Below, piece after piece: positions 10,598-19,806 of a DNA stretch of 64,000 bases. Source of the DNA: Burkholderia oklahomensis C6786 (lineage in GTDB: Bacteria > Pseudomonadota > Gammaproteobacteria > Burkholderiales > Burkholderiaceae). Within the stretch, counting starts at the first letter, position 1. Each line of letters opens with the position of its first letter. The stretch lies in the NCBI RefSeq assembly GCF_000959365.1, contig NZ_CP009555.1, positions 2,046,001 through 2,110,000 of the forward strand, read 5' to 3'. The position numbers and the translations under genes are program-made. The notes beneath the pieces were generated by a model. The model worked only from the letters and a program-made list of their open reading frames with translations. It searched no databases and was not told the origin of the DNA.

Positions 10598-10736
10598 TCA
10601 ACCGGGCGTCAGGCCGCCGTCGACGCGAATCACCTGTCCGGTGACGTGGCGCGCCATCGGAGCGCAGAAATGCGATGAGCGCCGCGCCGATCCCCGAGCC
10701 CGTGATCAGCACGACGCGAGAATGCGCGTCGCTCAC
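10598..10736 (-). pseudogene. Short-chain dehydrogenase/reductase remnant with large internal deletion
   Basis: On the minus strand a GTG at 10736 overlaps the ABC gene's stop (GTGA) and reads [20 protein letters not shown], the NAD(P)-binding start of an SDR. A different frame then reads [19 protein letters not shown] and LTPG, the classic SDR C-terminus, stopping at 10598. Roughly 200 central codons, including the Ser-Tyr-Lys active site, are missing and the two ends are out of frame at the junction (near 10665-10675). The intact gene would be an about 250-residue oxoacyl-ACP-reductase-like enzyme coupled to the upstream exporter. Confidence 0.82.
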
Positions 10737-12499
10737 GCGGCGACCCTCGCTTCGTCGCGGCGCACGTCGAGCGTCTGCTCATGGAACGACGCGACCGATT
10801 CGCGGTGCGCGATGCTGACGATCGCCGCCTTCGGCAGCCGCTCGTCGAAGAGCCGGTAGAGGCGCGCTTCGTTGTCGGCGTCGAGCGCGCTCGTCGCTTC
10901 GTCGAGGAACAGGTAGTCGGGCTTGTGCAGCAGCACGCGCGCGCCCGCGAGACGCTGCTGCTCGCCGGGCGACAGGATGCGCGTCCAGTGGCCGGTCTCG
11001 CCGAGCCGCTCGGCATAGTCGCTGAGACCGCATGCGCGCAGCGCGTCGCGGCATGCGTCGTCGCTGAACGTGTCGACGGCCGACGGATACGCGAGCGCCG
11101 CCTTCAGCGTGCCGATCGGCAGATAGCTCTGCTGCGGGACGAACATCATCCGCGCGTCGACGGGCGCGTCGATCGCGCCGTCGCCGAACGGCCAGAGGCC
11201 CGCGAGCGCGCGCATCAGCGTGCTCTTGCCGGAGCCGGACGGCCCGCGCACGAGCCAGCGCGAGCCGGGCTGGATCGCGACGTCGCCGATCGACGCGAGC
11301 GCCGCGCCGTTCGGCAGCGCGAGCTTCAGGCCCGACGTCGTGATTTCGGCCGTGTCGACGTAGTGCAGGTTGATGCCGCCGTGCTCGGTCGCGGGCGACA
11401 TCGCTTCCTTCAGGTGCGACGCGCCCATCACGCGCTTGAATTCGCGCAGACGGTTGACGGTCGCGCGCCATTCGGCGAGCGTGCCGTAACTGTTGATGAA
11501 CCACGAGAACGAGTCGCTGACGGTGCTGAACGCACGGCTGATCTGAATCAGCACGCCGAACGTGAACGCGCCCGCGAAGTAGCGGGGCGCGGCGACCGCG
11601 ATCGGAAAGAGGCTCGCGAGCTGCGCGTAGAAGTTCAGCACGAACGTGAGGCGCTTCGTGTAGCGCATCACGCGCCACCAGTTCTCGCGGATTCGCTGGA
11701 ACAGGTTCTGCTCGTGCGCGGTCTCGACGGGCTCGCCGTCGTAGAACGCGATCTGCTCGGCGTTCTCGCGGATGCGGATCAGGCTGAAGCGGAAGTCCGC
11801 CTCGACGCGCTGCTGCTGATAGTTGATCGACACGAGCGGATGGCCGAAGCGGTGCATCACGTACGAGCCGGCGATCGCGTAGATCATCGCGACCCACACC
11901 ATGTAGCCCGGGATCGTGATCGCGTGGCCGCCGAGCGTGATCGTCGCCGCGCCGGCGATCGACCAGAGGATCGTCGCGAACGAGATCAGCGTGACGACCG
12001 TCGACAGCAGGTCGAGCGACAGCGACAGCGTCGTCGACGCGAGCGACTGCAGGTCGTCGGCGATCCGCTGGTCGGGGTTGTCGGCGAGCCGGTCGCGCTC
12101 GATCCGGTAGAAGTTGCGGTCGCCGAGCCATTCGTGCAGGAAGCGCGTCGTCAGCCACTGGCGCCAGCGGAAGCCGAGCATCTGCCGCAGGTAGAGGCTG
12201 TACACCGCGAGGATGATGAACGCGAACGCGAGCACCGCGAACGTGATCAGCAGGCTCGGGAAGTCGCGCACGTCCTTCGATTGCAGCGCGTTGTAGAACG
12301 ACGCGCTCCACGAGTTGATCCGCACGTTGATCCACACGAGCGTCAGGTTGATCGCGACGATCGTGATGAGCAGTCCCCACGCGACCTTCCACTCTTCGGA
12401 AACCCAATAGGGCTTGATGAGGCTCCACGTGGATATCGGAGACGGATGTCGCGACGGGTCGTCCGGAACGGGGGCGAGGGCTTGCATCGATTGAGTCAT
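10733..12499 (-). CDS. ABC exporter with fused permease and ATPase, SbmA/BacA-like (YddA type)
   Basis: 588 residues from the ATG at 12499, which has an AGGAAG ribosome site; an in-frame start at 12607 would add an Arg-rich, non-family N-terminus. Six membrane helices fill residues 40-330, with the SbmA/BacA-type sequence [20 protein letters not shown]. The ATPase domain has Walker [10 protein letters not shown] (K425), signature [13 protein letters not shown], Walker [13 protein letters not shown] and the H-loop SIAHR. Family members take up or export peptides and long-chain compounds. The downstream SDR remnant overlaps its stop codon. Confidence 0.88.
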   Translation of the reverse strand: MTQSMQALAPVPDDPSRHPSPISTWSLIKPYWVSEEWKVAWGLLITIVAINLTLVWINVRINSWSASFYNALQSKDVRDFPSLLITFAVLAFAFIILAVYSLYLRQMLGFRWRQWLTTRFLHEWLGDRNFYRIERDRLADNPDQRIADDLQSLASTTLSLSLDLLSTVVTLISFATILWSIAGAATITLGGHAITIPGYMVWVAMIYAIAGSYVMHRFGHPLVSINYQQQRVEADFRFSLIRIRENAEQIAFYDGEPVETAHEQNLFQRIRENWWRVMRYTKRLTFVLNFYAQLASLFPIAVAAPRYFAGAFTFGVLIQISRAFSTVSDSFSWFINSYGTLAEWRATVNRLREFKRVMGASHLKEAMSPATEHGGINLHYVDTAEITTSGLKLALPNGAALASIGDVAIQPGSRWLVRGPSGSGKSTLMRALAGLWPFGDGAIDAPVDARMMFVPQQSYLPIGTLKAALAYPSAVDTFSDDACRDALRACGLSDYAERLGETGHWTRILSPGEQQRLAGARVLLHKPDYLFLDEATSALDADNEARLYRLFDERLPKAAIVSIAHRESVASFHEQTLDVRRDEARVAA

Positions 12500-12732
12500 G
12501 AGCTTCCTGATGTGGGGCCGGCGACGCCGGGCGGACGGCTGCGCCGCGCCCGGCGCGCCCGTTCGGCGCCGCCGCGCGGCGCTCGTGCCGCGGATTCTGG
12601 CGAGCATGCCTTAAACGGCGCTTAACGCCGGGAGCGACATGGGCGCGCCGCCGCGATACCGCTCGTGCGCCGCGCCCAGCGGGCATTGTGCCAGCGCCGC
12701 AGTGCGGCAGGCGAATTTGCCGCAGTGCGAGG

Positions 12733-12763
12733 TTTGCGGCGGTTTCCGCTTTTATGGTCTAAT
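12733..12763 (+). promoter_or_regulatory. Candidate sigma70 promoter of the thiamine operon
   Basis: TTGCGG (12734-12739) and TCTAAT (12758-12763) are separated by 18 bases and sit just upstream of the TPP riboswitch. Moderate match to consensus; position is the main support. Confidence 0.35.
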
Positions 12764-12775
12764 GGCCGTCGACGA

Positions 12776-12885
12776 AACAGGGGTGCTTCGCGCGCCTCGG
12801 CCCTGCCGATCGGCAGGCCGGATGCGCGGCGAGGCTGAGAGAGACCCTTCGCACCCGATCCGGGTAATACCGGCGCGGGAAGTTT
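12776..12885 (+). promoter_or_regulatory. TPP (THI-box) riboswitch
   Basis: Contains the conserved blocks in order: AGGGGTGC (12779-12786), a variable P3 hairpin, GAGGCTGAGAGAGACCCTTC (12831-12850), then ACCCGATCCGGGTAATACC and GGCGCGGGAA (12853-12881). These are the pyrophosphate- and pyrimidine-sensing helices of the thiamine pyrophosphate aptamer. It lies about 240 bp before thiO and should repress thiOSGE when TPP is abundant. The long GC-rich leader 12886-13123 would hold the expression platform; I see no T-run terminator in it, so control of translation start or Rho is more likely. Confidence 0.93.
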
Positions 12886-13123
12886 CCGATCCCGCCGGGC
12901 CGCGCCCGCCGCCGTCGCTTTGTCGAGCTGCGCGCCGCATGGTTCCGGCCGGCCTCAGTCGCCGGTTTCGTCCTTTTGGGTGCGCATCTTCGCGCGTGAC
13001 GGAAGGTATCGATGACCGTGCAATCTTCAGTTCTTTTGCTTCGCTGCGAGCCGTCGGCCGCGGCGGCTTCCCCGGCCCGCCTTTCGGGCCGTCTCTTGGT
13101 GACGAACACGACAGGCGGATGCG

Positions 13124-14257
13124 ATGAACCTGCGCGCGTCTGAACCCGATTTCGCGGTGCTGGGCGGCGGCCTCGTCGGCCGCCTGATCGCGTGGCGCCT
13201 CGCGGGCGCCGGTCACCGCGTCGCGCTCTACGAGCGCGGCGATGCGGCGGGCTCGGGCTCCGCCGCTTGGGTCGCGGCGGCGATGCTCGCGCCGGTCGCC
13301 GAAGCGGCGAGCGCCGAGCGCTTCATCACCGATCTCGGCGTCGCGTCGTTCGACCTGTGGCCGAGCTGGCTCGCCGAGCTGCCCGAGCCCGTGTTCTTCC
13401 AGCGCAACGGCACGCTCGTCGTCTGGCATCACGCGGACCGCGCGGAAGCGCCGCTCTTCGAGCGCCGCGTGCGCGCGAACGCGAGCGCCGAGCTGCTCGA
13501 CGGCGGCCTCGTCGCGCTCGCGGGCGCACAGGTCGACGCGGCCGAGCCGGCGCTCGCCGGGCGCTTCGCGCACGGCCTCCTGCTGCCGCGCGAAGGCCAG
13601 CTCGACAACCGCCAGGTGCTGCGCGCGCTCGCCGCGGGCCTTGCCGAGCGAGGCGTCGACGCGCACTGGAACGCCGCAATCGAGCCGCAGGCGGCGCCCG
13701 CCGCGCGCATCACGATCGACTGCCGCGGGCTCGGCGCGAAGGCGCAGATGCCGACGCTGCGCGGGATCCGCGGCGAGGTCGCGCGCGTGCACGCGCCGGG
13801 CATCGGCCTCACGCGCCCCGTGCGGCTTCTGCATCCGCGCTATCCGCTCTACGTCGCGCCGAAGGAGAACGATCTCTACGTGATCGGCGCGACCGAGATC
13901 GAAGGCGAGGACATGTCGCCCGTCAGCGTACGCTCGGCGCTCGAGCTGCTGAGCGCCGCGTTCTCGGTGCATCCGGCGTTCGGCGAGGCGCGCATCCTCG
14001 AGCTGAATGCACAATGCCGGCCGACGCTGCCCGACCATCGCCCGGCGCTCGTCTGGGACGGCGGCGCGACGCTCGCGGTCAACGGCCTGTACCGGCACGG
14101 CTTCATGATCGCGCCGGAAGTCGCCGACACCGCGGCCCGCTTCGCAGGCGCGCTCATCGAGCGTACGGTGAAGGATGCCGACACGTTCGCCGCGTGGCGG
14201 CACGATGCGCGCTGGCCGGCGCTGCTGCAGCACGGCGCGGCGCACGCGCCCGCGTGA
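13124..14257 (+). CDS. thiO: FAD-dependent glycine oxidase for thiamine thiazole synthesis
   Basis: 377 residues. An N-terminal Rossmann motif GGGLVG (about 9-14) with VALYERG, then a D-amino-acid-oxidase fold; the C-terminus has the FAD/substrate motif VNGLYRHGFMIAPEVA typical of ThiO. It oxidises glycine to iminoglycine (dehydroglycine), the C2-N unit of the thiazole ring made by ThiG. It is the first gene after the TPP riboswitch, followed 41 bp later by thiS. The protein could in principle be a generic DAO-type oxidase, but the operon settles its role. Confidence 0.93.
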   Translation: MNLRASEPDFAVLGGGLVGRLIAWRLAGAGHRVALYERGDAAGSGSAAWVAAAMLAPVAEAASAERFITDLGVASFDLWPSWLAELPEPVFFQRNGTLVVWHHADRAEAPLFERRVRANASAELLDGGLVALAGAQVDAAEPALAGRFAHGLLLPREGQLDNRQVLRALAAGLAERGVDAHWNAAIEPQAAPAARITIDCRGLGAKAQMPTLRGIRGEVARVHAPGIGLTRPVRLLHPRYPLYVAPKENDLYVIGATEIEGEDMSPVSVRSALELLSAAFSVHPAFGEARILELNAQCRPTLPDHRPALVWDGGATLAVNGLYRHGFMIAPEVADTAARFAGALIERTVKDADTFAAWRHDARWPALLQHGAAHAPA

Positions 14258-14298
14258 AGCGCGGCCCGCCGATCCGATCAATCGATATCGACAGCATC

Positions 14299-14496
14299 AT
14301 GGACATCCAGATCAATCAACAGACGCTTTCGCTGCCCGACGGCGCGACGGTCGCCGATGCGCTCGCCGCATACGGCGCGCAGCCGCCGTTCGCGGTCGCG
14401 ATCAACGGCGCGTTCGTCGCGCGCACGCAGCACGCGGCACGCGCGCTCGCCGCGGGCGACAAGCTCGACATCGTGCATCCGGTCGCAGGCGGCTGA
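14299..14496 (+). CDS. thiS: Thiamine sulfur-carrier protein
   Basis: 65 residues with a ubiquitin-like fold pattern and the required C-terminal Gly-Gly (HPVAGG). The C-terminal glycine becomes a thiocarboxylate and donates sulfur to ThiG. The start is the ATG at 14299 (MDIQINQQTLSL), which gives the usual family length. It is embedded between thiO and thiG in one operon. Confidence 0.93.
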   Translation: MDIQINQQTLSLPDGATVADALAAYGAQPPFAVAINGAFVARTQHAARALAAGDKLDIVHPVAGG

Positions 14497-14547
14497 CGCG
14501 TTGACGCGCCGGCTTCGTCCCCGCACCCGTTCCCACAGGATCTTCCG

Positions 14548-15363
14548 ATGACGCCTCTTTCTTCCGCCGACACGCTCACGCTCCACGGCACAACCTTCGC
14601 AAGCCGCGTGCTGCTCGGCACGTCGCGCTATCCGTCGCTGCAGTCGCTGTCCGATTCGATCGCGGCCGCGCGGCCGGGCATGGTGACGGTCGCGCTGCGG
14701 CGCCAGATGAACGCCGGCGCGGCCGAGGCCGGCTTCTTCGAACTGCTCAAGCGCCACGACGTGCCGCTGTTGCCGAACACGGCCGGCTGCCAGACGGTCG
14801 CCGAGGCGGTGACGACCGCGCAGATGGCGCGCGAAGTGTTCGAGACCGACTGGATCAAGCTCGAGCTGATCGGCGACGACTACACGCTGCAGCCGGACCC
14901 GGTCGGCCTCATCGAGGCGGCGACGCTGCTCGTGAAGGACGGCTTCAAGGTGCTGCCGTACTGCACCGAGGATCTCGTGATCGGCCGGCGCCTGCTCGAC
15001 GCGGGCTGCGAGGCGCTGATGCCGTGGGGCGCGCCGATCGGCACCGGCAAGGGCGTCGTGAACCCGTACGGGCTGCGGGTGCTGCGCGAGCGGCTGCCGG
15101 ACGTGCCGCTCATCGTCGACGCGGGGCTCGGCGTGCCGTCGCACGCGTGCCAGGTGATGGAGTGGGGCTTCGACGGCGTGCTGCTCAACACCGCCGTGTC
15201 GCAGGCGACGCATCCGGAGATCATGGCGCGCGCGTTCGCGCAGGGCGTCGAGGCGGGGCGCGCCGCGTACCTGGCCGGGCCGATGGACGCGCGCGAGACC
15301 GCGCACGCGAGCACGCCCGTCGTCGGGATGCCGTTCTGGCATCAGGACGGGAGCCACGCATGA
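14548..15363 (+). CDS. thiG: Thiazole synthase
   Basis: 271 residues, a TIM barrel that builds thiazole phosphate from DXP, iminoglycine and ThiS thiocarboxylate. Seen: the Schiff-base lysine in DWIKLELIGD (K104), PNTAGC near 76-81, the phosphate-binding MPWGAPIGTGKG near 160-170, and the run PLIVDAGLGVPSHACQVMEWG. The stop overlaps the thiE start (ATGA at 15360-15363), so the genes are translationally coupled. Confidence 0.95.
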   Translation: MTPLSSADTLTLHGTTFASRVLLGTSRYPSLQSLSDSIAAARPGMVTVALRRQMNAGAAEAGFFELLKRHDVPLLPNTAGCQTVAEAVTTAQMAREVFETDWIKLELIGDDYTLQPDPVGLIEAATLLVKDGFKVLPYCTEDLVIGRRLLDAGCEALMPWGAPIGTGKGVVNPYGLRVLRERLPDVPLIVDAGLGVPSHACQVMEWGFDGVLLNTAVSQATHPEIMARAFAQGVEAGRAAYLAGPMDARETAHASTPVVGMPFWHQDGSHA

Positions 15364-16463
15364 GCGCCGCGCTGCCCGACGCGTTCTGGCCGCCCGCCGA
15401 CGAGCTCACCGAGGCCGCCGAGCGGATTCGCGCGACGCTCGGCGTGTGGCCGCAGCCCGCGGCGCGCTCGCGGATCTGCCTCGCGCCGCCCGAGCGGCCG
15501 CGCGCGGGCGACCTGTGGGTCGCGACCGCGGGCGACGCCGATGCCGACGCCGCGCATCTCGCGCGGCTGACTGCGGCGGGCGCGGAGGCGATCGTCATCG
15601 ACGACACGTCGGCGACGCTGTACGCCGGCGCGGCGCGCCATGCGCTCGCCGCGCGCGCGCCGCTCGCCGAAGACTGGATCGCCGCGCTCGCCGCGTTCCT
15701 CGATTGCGGCTTTGCGGCGCCCGACGCGCTCGTGCTCGCGCTCGCGTGGCGCGACGGCGACGAGGCGCGCGGCGACGATCCCTGGCCCGTCGATCCGGCA
15801 CGCTTTCCGCGCGCGCTCGATGCGGCCGCGTCGCCCGAGCCCGCGTTCCCGGCGTGCCCGCAGCGGCTCGGCCTGTATCCGGTGCTGCCGAGCGCCGAAT
15901 GGGTCGAGCGGGTGCTCGACTGCGGCGTGAAGACGGTGCAGCTGCGCGTGAAGGATGCGTCGCCCGACGCGCTGCGCGCGGAAATCGAGCGGGCCGTCGC
16001 CGCGGGCCGCCGTCATCCGGACGCGCGCGTGTTCATCAACGATCACTGGCGGCTCGCGCTCGACGCGGGCGCGTACGGCGTCCACCTCGGCCAGGAAGAC
16101 CTCGAGACCGCCGATCTCGCGGCGATCGCGCAGGCCGGCGCGCGGCTCGGGCTGTCGAGCCACGGATATTACGAAATGCTCGTCGCGCTGCAGGTGAAGG
16201 CGAGCTACCTCGCGCTCGGCCCGGTGTTCGCGACCGCGACGAAGGCGGTCGCCGCGCCGCCGCAGGGCTTGGCGCGGCTCGCGCGCTACGCGCGCTTCGC
16301 GGGGCCGCAGGCGCCGCTCGTCGCGATCGGCGGAATCACCGTCGACACGCTCGGCGCCGTGCTGGCGGCGGGCGTCGGCAGCGCGGCCGTCGTCAGCGCG
16401 ATCACGGCCGCAGCCGACTATCGGGCGGCGATCATTGCGATGCAGCAAATATTCGGACGATAA
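15360..16463 (+). CDS. thiE: Thiamine-phosphate synthase with an N-terminal extension
   Basis: 367 residues; ordinary ThiE is about 210. The catalytic TIM-barrel domain begins near residue 168 (LGLYPVLPS) and includes KTVQLRVKD, NDHWRLALDAGAYGVHLGQE, the SSHGYYE loop, YLALGPVFATATK and the phosphate site AIGGI. It joins HMP-PP and thiazole phosphate to give thiamine phosphate. Residues 1-165 match no domain I can name: they are alanine-rich, with an alternating helix and strand look, possibly a degenerate kinase-like half. The start ATG overlaps the thiG stop. Confidence 0.92.
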   Translation: MSAALPDAFWPPADELTEAAERIRATLGVWPQPAARSRICLAPPERPRAGDLWVATAGDADADAAHLARLTAAGAEAIVIDDTSATLYAGAARHALAARAPLAEDWIAALAAFLDCGFAAPDALVLALAWRDGDEARGDDPWPVDPARFPRALDAAASPEPAFPACPQRLGLYPVLPSAEWVERVLDCGVKTVQLRVKDASPDALRAEIERAVAAGRRHPDARVFINDHWRLALDAGAYGVHLGQEDLETADLAAIAQAGARLGLSSHGYYEMLVALQVKASYLALGPVFATATKAVAAPPQGLARLARYARFAGPQAPLVAIGGITVDTLGAVLAAGVGSAAVVSAITAAADYRAAIIAMQQIFGR

Positions 16464-16520
16464 TTTGACAATCTCTGACTGGAACGCCTGAGAGGCCTTC
16501 ACGACATCATTCGGATGCAG

Positions 16521-16530
16521 GCCCTATAAT
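16521..16530 (+). promoter_or_regulatory. Candidate -10 promoter element of the mla operon
   Basis: GCCCTATAAT holds a perfect TATAAT (16525-16530), 33 bp before the mlaF start. The -35 is weak (ACGACA at 16501-16506, 18-bp spacing). The same ten bases occur at 20834-20843 before the ABC-2 exporter gene. Confidence 0.45.
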
Positions 16531-16562
16531 TCGGCGTTCTGCGTATAAGGATTGTCAGCTCC

Positions 16563-17381
16563 GTGAGCTCCTCCTCCGAGTCCCTGCTAGAGCTTCGCGA
16601 CGTCGCTTTCGGCTACGGCGAGCGTCTCGTCCTGTCGAACCTGAACATGCGCTTCGCGCGCGGCCAGGTGGTCGCGGTGATGGGCGGTTCCGGCTGCGGC
16701 AAGACCACCGTGCTGCGCCTGATCGGCGGCCTCGTGCGCGCGCGCCGCGGCCAGGTGCTGTTCGACGGCGCCGACGTCGGCGCGCAGACGCGCGACGGCC
16801 TGTACGCGCTGCGCCGAAAGATGGGCATGCTGTTCCAGTTCGGCGCGCTCTTCACCGACATGTCGGTGTTCGACAACGTCGCATTCGCGCTGCGCGAGCA
16901 CACGAACCTGCCGGAAGACCTGATCCGCGATCTCGTGCTGATGAAGCTCAACGCGGTGGGCCTGCGCGGCGCGCGCAACCTGATGCCGTCCGAGGTGTCG
17001 GGCGGGATGGCGCGGCGCATCGCGCTCGCGCGCGCGATCGCGCTCGATCCGCAGCTCATCATGTACGACGAGCCGTTCGCGGGCCTCGATCCGATTTCGC
17101 TCGGCATCACCGCGAACCTGATCCGCACGCTGAACCACGCGCTCGGCGCGACGTCGATCCTCGTCACGCACGACGTGCCGGAGTCGTTCGCGATCGCCGA
17201 CTACGTCTACTTCCTCGCGAACGGCGGCGTCCTCGCCGAGGGCACGCCCGACGAGCTTCGGGCGTCGACCGATCCGAGCGTGCGCCAGTTCATCGACGGC
17301 GCGCCGGACGGCCCGTTCAAATTTCACTACATGAGCCAGCCGCTCGCGGCGGATTTCGGCCTTGGCGGAGGGCGCAGATGA
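16563..17381 (+). CDS. mlaF: Phospholipid ABC transporter ATP-binding protein
   Basis: 272 residues, GTG start, with AAGGA about 12 bases upstream. Walker A GGSGCGKT (41-48), signature SGGMARRIALARA, Walker B LIMYDEPFAGLDP and the H-loop VTHDV identify the ATPase. Next to mlaE and mlaD it is the energising subunit of the Mla system, which moves phospholipids between the inner and outer membranes and keeps outer-leaflet asymmetry. The mlaE start overlaps the stop (ATGA). Confidence 0.94.
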   Translation: MSSSSESLLELRDVAFGYGERLVLSNLNMRFARGQVVAVMGGSGCGKTTVLRLIGGLVRARRGQVLFDGADVGAQTRDGLYALRRKMGMLFQFGALFTDMSVFDNVAFALREHTNLPEDLIRDLVLMKLNAVGLRGARNLMPSEVSGGMARRIALARAIALDPQLIMYDEPFAGLDPISLGITANLIRTLNHALGATSILVTHDVPESFAIADYVYFLANGGVLAEGTPDELRASTDPSVRQFIDGAPDGPFKFHYMSQPLAADFGLGGGRR

Positions 17382-18145
17382 TCAGCGCGATCGGTCGTTT
17401 CGTGCTCGGCGGACTCGAGCGCACGGGCTACGCGACCCGGATGTTCGTGCGCGTCGTGCTCGAGTTCTTCTCGCTGCTGAGGCGGCCGCGGCTCGTCACG
17501 AAGCAGGTCCACTTCCTCGGCAATTATTCGTTCGTGATCATCGCCGTGTCGGGCCTCTTCGTCGGCTTCGTGCTCGGCCTGCAGGGCTACTACACGCTGA
17601 ACCGCTACGGCTCCGAGCAGGCGCTCGGCCTCCTCGTCGCGCTGTCGCTCGTGCGCGAGCTCGGCCCCGTCGTGTCGGCGCTCCTGTTCGCGGGCCGCGC
17701 GGGCACGTCGCTCACGGCCGAGATCGGCCTCATGAAGGCGGGCGAGCAGCTCACCGCGCTCGAGATGATGGCGGTCGACCCGCTCAAGAACGTGATCGCG
17801 CCGCGCATGTGGGCGGGCGTCATCGCGATGCCGCTCCTCGCCGCGATCTTCAGCGCGGTCGGCGTGCTCGGCGGCTACGTCGTCGGCGTGCTGCTGATCG
17901 GCGTCGACCCCGGCGCGTTCTGGTCGCAGATGCAAGGCGGCGTCGAAGTGTGGGCCGACGTCGGCAACGGCGTGCTGAAGAGCGTCGTGTTCGGCTTCGC
18001 CGTCACGTTTATCGCATTGTTTCAGGGTTACGAAGCGAAGCCGACGCCCGAGGGCGTGTCGCACGCGACGACCAAGACTGTCGTGTACGCATCGCTCGCC
18101 GTACTCGGCCTCGATTTCCTGCTGACCGCGTTGATGTTCAGCTAA
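17378..18145 (+). CDS. mlaE: Phospholipid ABC transporter permease
   Basis: 255 residues with five or six membrane helices. Carries the MlaE/Ttg2B permease signature: GLQGYYTLNRYGSEQ, then RELGPVVSALLFAGRAGT and AEIGLMKAGEQL near residues 85-125. Inner-membrane dimer, partner of MlaF and MlaD. Overlaps mlaF by 4 bp and is followed 12 bp later by mlaD. Confidence 0.94.
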   Translation: MISAIGRFVLGGLERTGYATRMFVRVVLEFFSLLRRPRLVTKQVHFLGNYSFVIIAVSGLFVGFVLGLQGYYTLNRYGSEQALGLLVALSLVRELGPVVSALLFAGRAGTSLTAEIGLMKAGEQLTALEMMAVDPLKNVIAPRMWAGVIAMPLLAAIFSAVGVLGGYVVGVLLIGVDPGAFWSQMQGGVEVWADVGNGVLKSVVFGFAVTFIALFQGYEAKPTPEGVSHATTKTVVYASLAVLGLDFLLTALMFS

Positions 18146-18157
18146 GCCTTTTCTGGG

Positions 18158-18691
18158 ATGACGATGAAAAAGACTGCTCTCGACTTCTGGGTCGGCCTCT
18201 TCGTAGTGTTGGGCTTTCTCGCGTTGCTGTTCCTCGCGCTGAAGGTCGGCAACATGAGTTCGCTGTCGTTTCAGCCGACTTACGCGGTCAAGCTGAAGTT
18301 CGACAACATCGGCGGCCTGAAGCCGCGCGCGCCCGTGAAGAGCGCGGGCGTCGTCGTCGGCCGCGTCGGCTCGATCGGCTTCGACACGAACACCTACCAG
18401 GCGCTCGTCACGATCGATCTCGACAAGCAGTATCAGTTTCCGAAGGATTCGTCGGCGAAGATCCTGACGTCGGGCCTGCTCGGCGAGCAGTACATCGGCC
18501 TCGAGCCGGGCGGCGACACGGAAATGCTGAAGGCGGGCGACACGATCACGATGACGCAATCGGCGATCGTGCTCGAGAACCTGATCGGCCAGTTCCTGTA
18601 CAGCAAGGCCGCGGACGCGGGCGGCGCGAAGCCGGCCGCCGCGGCGTCGGGGGCGCCTGCGCCGGCTGCGTCGGGCGCGGCGGCGCAATGA
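18158..18691 (+). CDS. mlaD: MCE-domain phospholipid-binding protein
   Basis: 177 residues. One N-terminal membrane anchor (about 10-30) is followed by an MCE domain (about 40-115) with YAVKLKFDNIGGLKPRAPVK and the GVVVGRVGSI turn. Forms the periplasmic hexamer ring over MlaE. The C-terminal 35 residues are an Ala/Pro/Gly-rich tail after QFLYSKAAD. Fourth-position partner mlaA begins 47 bp downstream. Confidence 0.94.
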   Translation: MTMKKTALDFWVGLFVVLGFLALLFLALKVGNMSSLSFQPTYAVKLKFDNIGGLKPRAPVKSAGVVVGRVGSIGFDTNTYQALVTIDLDKQYQFPKDSSAKILTSGLLGEQYIGLEPGGDTEMLKAGDTITMTQSAIVLENLIGQFLYSKAADAGGAKPAAAASGAPAPAASGAAAQ

Positions 18692-18738
18692 ACGTCGCGC
18701 TAGCGGAACACGACAGAAGAAACGAGGGGAAGAACATC

Positions 18739-19692
18739 ATGCAGACGATCCGCATCAGCCAGGCGGTGCTGGCGATCACGGCGGCCGCGGCATTGAGCGG
18801 TTGCGCGACCGTGCAGACGCCGACGAAGGGCGATCCGTTCGAAGGCTTCAACCGGACGATGTACACGTTCAACGACAAGGTTGACCAGTACGCGCTCAAG
18901 CCCGTCGCGCGCGGCTATCAATGGGCGGTGCCGCAGCCGATGCGCGACAGCGTGACGAACTTCTTCTCGAACATCGGCGACGTCTACATCGCGGCGAACA
19001 ACCTCGTGCAGCTGAAGATCGCCGACGGCGTCGGCGACATCATGCGGGTCGTGATCAACACGGTGTTCGGCGTCGGCGGCCTGTTCGACGTCGCGACGCT
19101 CGCGAACCTGCCGAAGCATGCGAACGACTTCGGCATCACGCTCGGCCACTACGGCGTGCCGAGCGGCCCGTACCTCGTGCTGCCGCTGCTCGGCCCGAGC
19201 ACCATGCGCGACACGGCGGGTCTTGCCGTCGACTATGCCGGCAATCCGCTCACCTACGTGCGGCCCGACAGCGTGAGCTGGGGCCTGTTCGGCCTGAACC
19301 TCGTCAACACGCGCGCGAATCTGCTCGGCGCGGGCGATGTGCTCGAGGCGGCCGCGATCGACAAGTATTCGTTCGTGCGCAACGCGTACCTGCAGCGCCG
19401 CCAGGCGCTGATCGGCGGCGGCACGGCCGCGCAGTCGAACCTGCCGAATTACGGCAACGAAGCGCCGCCGCCGAATTACGAGATGCCGGAAGAGGGCGCC
19501 GCGGCGCCCGCGAGCGGCGCGGCTGCGGCTTCCGCACCGGCTGCGGCTTCCGGCGCGGCCCCGGCATCGGCAGCGGCAGCGCCCGCATCGGCCGCGGCGC
19601 CGAACCCGAGCAGCGCGACCAACGTGCCCGCGCAGCAGGTCGTGCCGCCGTCGCCGGGCGGCATCCGCTTCCCGAGCATCCGGCTGCACTGA
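18739..19692 (+). CDS. mlaA: Outer-membrane lipoprotein of the Mla system (VacJ)
   Basis: 317 residues from the ATG at 18739, chosen for the GAGGGGAAG ribosome site and because it puts a lipobox LSGC with Cys22 after a clean signal peptide. The VacJ core follows: DPFEGFNRTMYTFNDKVDQY, NFFSNIGDVYIAANN and GVPSGPYLVLPLLGPS. Removes phospholipids from the outer leaflet and hands them to MlaC. The last 80 residues are an Ala/Pro-rich low-complexity tail longer than in E. coli. Unlike in E. coli, mlaA is inside the mla operon, which is the usual beta-proteobacterial order. Confidence 0.93.
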   Translation: MQTIRISQAVLAITAAAALSGCATVQTPTKGDPFEGFNRTMYTFNDKVDQYALKPVARGYQWAVPQPMRDSVTNFFSNIGDVYIAANNLVQLKIADGVGDIMRVVINTVFGVGGLFDVATLANLPKHANDFGITLGHYGVPSGPYLVLPLLGPSTMRDTAGLAVDYAGNPLTYVRPDSVSWGLFGLNLVNTRANLLGAGDVLEAAAIDKYSFVRNAYLQRRQALIGGGTAAQSNLPNYGNEAPPPNYEMPEEGAAAPASGAAAASAPAAASGAAPASAAAAPASAAAPNPSSATNVPAQQVVPPSPGGIRFPSIRLH

Positions 19693-19806
19693 TCCGGCAC
19701 TTACATTCGTTACAGCCGGAAACGATTCTGACGGCGGCCGGCGCGAACTTGCGCCGCCGTCGACGGTTCCAAGTCAGGCATCGACTCACATAAGCAGGTC
19801 ATACCT

